Source: UBA6544 sp049601975 | GTDB lineage: Bacteria > Pseudomonadota > Alphaproteobacteria > UBA8366 | Assembly (NCBI GenBank): GCA_049601975.1 | Contig: JBMYRC010000018.1 | Location: forward strand, 1-43,132 | DNA length: 43,132 nucleotides | Direction of reading: 5' to 3' | In this document: positions 39,969 through 43,132 of the stretch, piece after piece | How positions within the stretch are numbered: the stretch's first letter is position 1 | Layout of the letters: each line of letters opens with the position of its first letter | Position numbers and translations under genes: made by a program | The notes under the pieces: model-generated | Told to the model about the DNA's origin: nothing | The model's input: the letters and a program-made list of their open reading frames with translations, nothing else | Database searches by the model: none

Positions 39969-40778
39969 CTAAAGCAGCGCCCGCACCGCCGCGAGGTTTT
40001 CTTCGCTGGCGTCGTTCACAACCAGGACACAGTGATCGAATCCCGCTTCAGCGACCTGAGCCAAGCGCGCTTTTGCCTCATCAGGCGTACATTCCAGGGT
40101 AAAGCCTTGCTGACCCTCGAGACTGGTGGTCGGTTTCGTCAGGTCGACCTTAATATTGGCCGCCACGGCGATTCCGCCGCCCTCGCCCCGGAAACGGTCG
40201 AGCCCTTCCTTCATGGTCGCGAGATCAGTGTAGTGACCCGACGCGATCCAGCCGTCGAATTCCTTTGCCGCGCGGGGAATCCAAATACTGCCGGCCCAAC
40301 TGCCGATGAGAATTTTCGGCCCACTTTGGACTTCAGGCCAAGGCTGTATATTGGTGCCATCCACGGTTTCTCCGGCCCAAAGGCGGCGCATTAACGGTAA
40401 CGCGGCGCGCAGTTTCTTGAACCGGGTCTCGTAATCCTCTCCGACGGCGGAGAAATCATCCTGCGTGGAACCCGCGCCGACACCCCACAGCAATCGGTCA
40501 CCCGCCAACATCTTCACCGTCATCATACGGTGCGCCAATTCCACCGGATTGCGCAGCGGCACCTGATAGATGCAGGTGCCGAGATGGATTTTCTCCGTCA
40601 CCGCCGCTGCAACCGACGCCGAGATCAAAGGATCGGGCAAAGCCCGGGCGCGCCCGATGGTGTCGAAAAACCACAGCCCATCGAATCCGAGACGTTCGAC
40701 GCGGCGTGCGCCGTCGACCAAACGATCGCGGCTCGCCCCACCGTCGTCGGTTAGCGTAATGCAAACACCGAGTTTCAT
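39969..40778 (-). CDS. LLM-class flavin-dependent oxidoreductase (second)
   Basis: A 269-residue luciferase-like protein. MKLGVCITLTDDG, RVERLGFDGLWFFDTIGR, TEKIHLGTCIYQVPLRNPVELAHRM and DRLLWGVGAGSTQDDF show the typical barrel with the flavin/F420-binding region; GSWAGSIWIPRAAKEFDGWIASG follows. ATG 40778 has AGGA about 8 bases upstream. It is 13 bases downstream of the RraA-like gene, so the two probably form a unit. Length is short for the family (usually about 300-350), but no break is visible. Confidence 0.85.
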   Translation of the reverse strand: MKLGVCITLTDDGGASRDRLVDGARRVERLGFDGLWFFDTIGRARALPDPLISASVAAAVTEKIHLGTCIYQVPLRNPVELAHRMMTVKMLAGDRLLWGVGAGSTQDDFSAVGEDYETRFKKLRAALPLMRRLWAGETVDGTNIQPWPEVQSGPKILIGSWAGSIWIPRAAKEFDGWIASGHYTDLATMKEGLDRFRGEGGGIAVAANIKVDLTKPTTSLEGQQGFTLECTPDEAKARLAQVAEAGFDHCVLVVNDASEENLAAVRALL

Positions 40779-40791
40779 AAGCTTGTTCCTA

Positions 40792-41493
40792 TTAGTGGAC
40801 GTCGTCGGCGTCGCCGAATGCTTGTTTTAAGGCCTCAAAGTTAAAGCCGGGTTTTTGCGCGGCACCGATGGTCACCGCTTCGCGGCGCGCGATCAAGGCC
40901 GCCGCACCCGGGATCTTTTTTGCCACTGCGATGGGGATCATCACCGCGCCGTGCATGTCCGCATGGATTAGATCGCCCGGCGCCACGTCCATACCGTGGA
41001 CCGAGACTTCGGTATCGAAATCGACCAGATGCACCCACGCGTGAGACGGGCCGAAGGAGCCGGCGATCATTTGGAAACCTTCGGCGCAATCCGGGATATC
41101 CCGCACGCTGCCGCTGGTCACCACACCGAGACTGCCGAGCCCCTTGTGGATATTCGACTGCACTTCACCCCAGAACGCGCCGAAACCGGTAGGCTCATCT
41201 AGGTCTTGGATCACCGTGATCGAAGGCTTCGGGCCCTCATCGATATAACGGTAATAGTCGAGCCGCTGTTGCTTCATCACCGCACCGTCGCGCTGTGGCG
41301 GGGTTTTGGCCCGAATGCGGGCCGTCCGCGCATATCCCACGATGGGGGCGAGGGCAGGGCGGGCGCAAACCATCGGCTTTGTCGTATAGCCGAAACCGCG
41401 ACGCTCAGGCGCCACGAGTTCCAACGCGTTGCACACGGTTGGCGTGTCCAATGCCGCCAACGCCGCTAGGTCTTCCTCAGTCAGTTTCGTCAT
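40792..41493 (-). CDS. RraA-like aldolase family protein
   Basis: A 233-residue protein of the RraA / 4-hydroxy-4-methyl-2-oxoglutarate aldolase-like family (PF03737), a small trimer- or hexamer-forming fold. LAALDTPTVCNALE opens it, and SGSVRDIPD contains the Arg-Asp pair that binds pyruvate and metal in aldolase members. GDLIHADMHGAVMIPIA stands where the usual text is G-D-x-x-x-A-D-x-x-G-V; here it reads ADMHGAV. Start ATG 41493 has GGGAGA about 11 bases upstream. Its tight link to an LLM enzyme suggests a small degradative unit. It may be a lyase for hydroxy-oxo acids rather than an RNase E regulator. Confidence 0.82.
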   Translation of the reverse strand: MTKLTEEDLAALAALDTPTVCNALELVAPERRGFGYTTKPMVCARPALAPIVGYARTARIRAKTPPQRDGAVMKQQRLDYYRYIDEGPKPSITVIQDLDEPTGFGAFWGEVQSNIHKGLGSLGVVTSGSVRDIPDCAEGFQMIAGSFGPSHAWVHLVDFDTEVSVHGMDVAPGDLIHADMHGAVMIPIAVAKKIPGAAALIARREAVTIGAAQKPGFNFEALKQAFGDADDVH

Positions 41494-41573
41494 CTTGGTA
41501 ACGATCTCCCTGTGACTCGGGGGTACGCCCGCCCATTGCCCAAAAACCAGCTAATCGGGATTCGCAGAGCATT

Positions 41574-41609
41574 GCAAGCGCTTGCCGAAAAGGCGCAAAT
41601 CCCTATACT
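41574..41609 (+). promoter_or_regulatory. argG promoter with overlapping palindrome
   Basis: TTGCCG (41582-41587), a 16-base spacer and TATACT (41604-41609) form a good sigma70 promoter giving a transcript start near 41616. The perfect palindrome GCAAGCGCTTGC (41574-41585) covers the upstream edge of the -35, a classic repressor position. Confidence 0.5.
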
Positions 41610-41652
41610 CCGCGCGCATTTCATGGACCTTAGACTCGCGCGGAGAGACACC

Positions 41653-42870
41653 ATGGCCGACGAATCGGCGAACGTGAATAAAGTAGTACTGGCCTATTCC
41701 GGGGGCCTCGACACCTCGGTGATCCTGCGCTGGTTGCAAGATACCTATGACTGCGAGGTGGTGACCTTCACCGCCGACCTCGGACAGGGCGAGGAGCTGG
41801 AACCCGCGCGCCAAAAAGCCGAGATGATGGGCGTGAAGGAAGTCTATGTCGAGGATTTGCGCGAGGAATTCGTGCGCGATTACGTCTTCCCGATGTTCCG
41901 CGCCAATGCGGTCTATGAAGGAGTCTATCTACTGGGCACCTCCATCGCACGCCCGCTGATCGCCAAACGCCAGATCGAGATCGCCGCCGAGACAGGCGCC
42001 GACGCGGTCTCTCACGGCGCCACCGGCAAGGGCAACGATCAGGTTCGCTTCGAGCTCGGTTATTACGGCCTGAATCCCGACATCAAGGTCATCGCACCGT
42101 GGCGGGAATGGGACCTCGCCAGCCGCACACGCCTGATCGAATACGCCGAAGCGCACCAAATTCCCGTACCGAAAGACAAGCGCGGCGAAGCGCCGTTCTC
42201 GGTCGACGCCAACCTGTTGCACATCTCGGCGGAAGGCAAAGTGTTGGAAGATCCGGCGGAAGAAGCACCGGAATACGTCTATTCCCGCTCCGTCTCGCCA
42301 GAGGAGGCGCCCGATACCCCAACCTATGTTGAAGTCGGTTTCGAGAAGGGCGACGCGGTCTCCATCGACGGCGTGGCGATGTCTCCCGCGACCCTGCTCA
42401 CCAAATTGAACGAGCTCGGCGGGGCGAACGGCATTGGCAGGCTCGACCTGGTGGAGAACCGCTTTGTCGGCATGAAGTCGCGCGGCGTCTACGAGACACC
42501 CGGCGGTACCGTCCTGCTGGCGGCGCACCGGGCCATCGAATCGATCACTCTAGATCGGGGTGCGGCCCATCTGAAAGACGAACTGATGCCGCGCTACGCG
42601 GAGCTGATCTATAACGGATTCTGGTTCTCGCCCGAGCGCTACATGCTGCAGGCCCTGATCGATCAAAGTCAGGAACACGTGAACGGCACCGCCCGCCTGA
42701 AGCTCTACAAAGGCGGCATCCACACGGTCGGCCGCAGCAGCCGCGAGAGCCTCTACAGCCTGGAACACGTCACCTTCGAGGAAGACGAGGTCTACGACCA
42801 GCGCGACGCGGAAGGGTTTATTAAGCTGAATGCGTTGCGGTTACGATTGGCGCAAAAGCGGGGACAGTGA
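41653..42870 (+). CDS. argG: Argininosuccinate synthase
   Basis: A 405-residue cytosolic enzyme joining citrulline and aspartate with ATP in arginine synthesis. The N-terminal ATP pyrophosphatase motif AYSGGLDTS is at residues 14-22. GTSIARPLIAKRQIE, SHGATGKGNDQVRFEL and EAPFSVDANLLHISAEGKVLED follow, and the C-terminal ESLYSLEHVTFEEDEVYDQ is family-typical. ATG 41653 has GGAGAGA 4-5 bases upstream; the open frame back to 41512 includes the promoter and is discarded. Normal length (bacterial type 1 enzymes are about 400). It stands alone with its own promoter. This is the most reliable housekeeping gene in the window. Confidence 0.96.
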   Translation: MADESANVNKVVLAYSGGLDTSVILRWLQDTYDCEVVTFTADLGQGEELEPARQKAEMMGVKEVYVEDLREEFVRDYVFPMFRANAVYEGVYLLGTSIARPLIAKRQIEIAAETGADAVSHGATGKGNDQVRFELGYYGLNPDIKVIAPWREWDLASRTRLIEYAEAHQIPVPKDKRGEAPFSVDANLLHISAEGKVLEDPAEEAPEYVYSRSVSPEEAPDTPTYVEVGFEKGDAVSIDGVAMSPATLLTKLNELGGANGIGRLDLVENRFVGMKSRGVYETPGGTVLLAAHRAIESITLDRGAAHLKDELMPRYAELIYNGFWFSPERYMLQALIDQSQEHVNGTARLKLYKGGIHTVGRSSRESLYSLEHVTFEEDEVYDQRDAEGFIKLNALRLRLAQKRGQ

Positions 42871-42901
42871 CCCCCCAGCTGTTGCGAATGGAACAGCCTC
42901 A

Positions 42902-43132
42902 CTACCAAATTTTACAGTATTTTAAGTCCATATTTCCAAAATCGCGTGCGATATCGATTAAGGCGACGAGTGTAAAAATAGAGACACAAACCATAACGAA
43001 ACGTGGAACAAAAATTCTCACCTTCCAGTAAGATTCATCAAAGTTTTTACTTTCTTCTGTATTAGCTATCAATTGCGCGATCGGCTGTCCCTTTAGTTCT
43101 TCCGCAAGTTGCTCGCAAACTTTAGCAATGTT
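42902..43132 (-). CDS. C-terminal part of an unknown membrane protein, cut by window edge
   Basis: The minus strand from the window edge to TAG 42902-42904 is open for 76 codons with no start codon inside the expected position, so the gene begins outside. The visible part ends VRIFVPRFVMVCVSIFTLVALIDIARD, with one hydrophobic helix, then GNMDLKYCKIW. Base composition is markedly more AT-rich than argG next to it. No family is recognised; this may be a recent insertion or simply an unrelated small membrane protein. Confidence 0.5.
   Translation of the reverse strand, partial: NIAKVCEQLAEELKGQPIAQLIANTEESKNFDESYWKVRIFVPRFVMVCVSIFTLVALIDIARDFGNMDLKYCKIW

Noticed and set aside
41512..41652. Upstream extension of argG
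   Set aside because: It contains the promoter and no conserved residues; ATG 41653 has a ribosome-binding site and the normal N-terminus.
1..43132. tRNA, rRNA, CRISPR arrays, transposases or prophage genes
   Set aside because: I saw no cloverleaf-like sequence, regularly spaced repeats or mobile-element proteins on either strand; small RNAs cannot be excluded by eye.

Overview
The window looks like a chromosomal segment of an alphaproteobacterium, probably a Rhodospirillales-like, catabolically versatile heterotroph. This rests on protein flavour only: Otn-type tetronate catabolism, CaiB/crotonase/GMC/LLM-flavin enzymes and a single-chain alpha-beta 2-oxoacid dehydrogenase E1. There is no rRNA, tRNA, CRISPR array, transposase or phage gene. 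Three things dominate: tandem families of transporters and oxidoreductases, small catabolic operons, and an unusually high number of genes broken by nonsense or frameshift lesions.

Left part (1-10160, plus strand). The 3' end of a 2-oxoglutarate/Fe(II) oxygenase is followed by a tightly packed operon of one EmrA/HlyD-type membrane fusion protein, five consecutive full-length EmrB/QacA-type (DHA2) transporters and a universal-stress protein. Junctions are overlaps or gaps of at most 9 bases, so one transcript is likely. No outer-membrane TolC gene is present.

10161-17411 (minus strand). A tetronate catabolic operon (otnK-otnC-otnI) has a decayed sulfatase downstream. Upstream there is a TauD-type dioxygenase and what looks like the last 28 codons of a deleted ltnD. 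Next comes a heavily mutated fused E1 alpha-beta gene.

17412-25871. A fumarase/adenylosuccinate-lyase family gene and a small secreted protein lie on plus. A minus operon holds a CaiB CoA-transferase, an atypical crotonase and a zincin-like gene with an internal stop. A zinc alcohol dehydrogenase is followed by a PAS histidine kinase split by one stop, which converges on a second TauD-type dioxygenase.

26022-35008 (plus strand). A probable catabolic cassette contains a PaaG-like crotonase, a cytochrome P450, a carboxymuconolactone-decarboxylase-like protein, three tandem GMC flavoprotein oxidoreductases and an ACMSD-type amidohydrolase whose best start codon is ATA. A strong hairpin terminator ends it.

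35069-43132. A BCCT transporter gene has three in-frame stops and no frameshift. It is followed by a Ser/Lys-rich unknown protein, a BaiN/HI0933-type flavoprotein, two LLM flavin monooxygenase-like genes, an RraA-like gene, argG with a good promoter, and the tail of an unknown membrane protein at the edge. Short palindromic REP-like elements sit in several intergenic gaps.

The items most worth attention are the five-copy DHA2 array on a single HlyD, the GMC triplication, and the cluster of disrupted genes. The disruptions suggest genome erosion, although sequencing error or recoding is not excluded.
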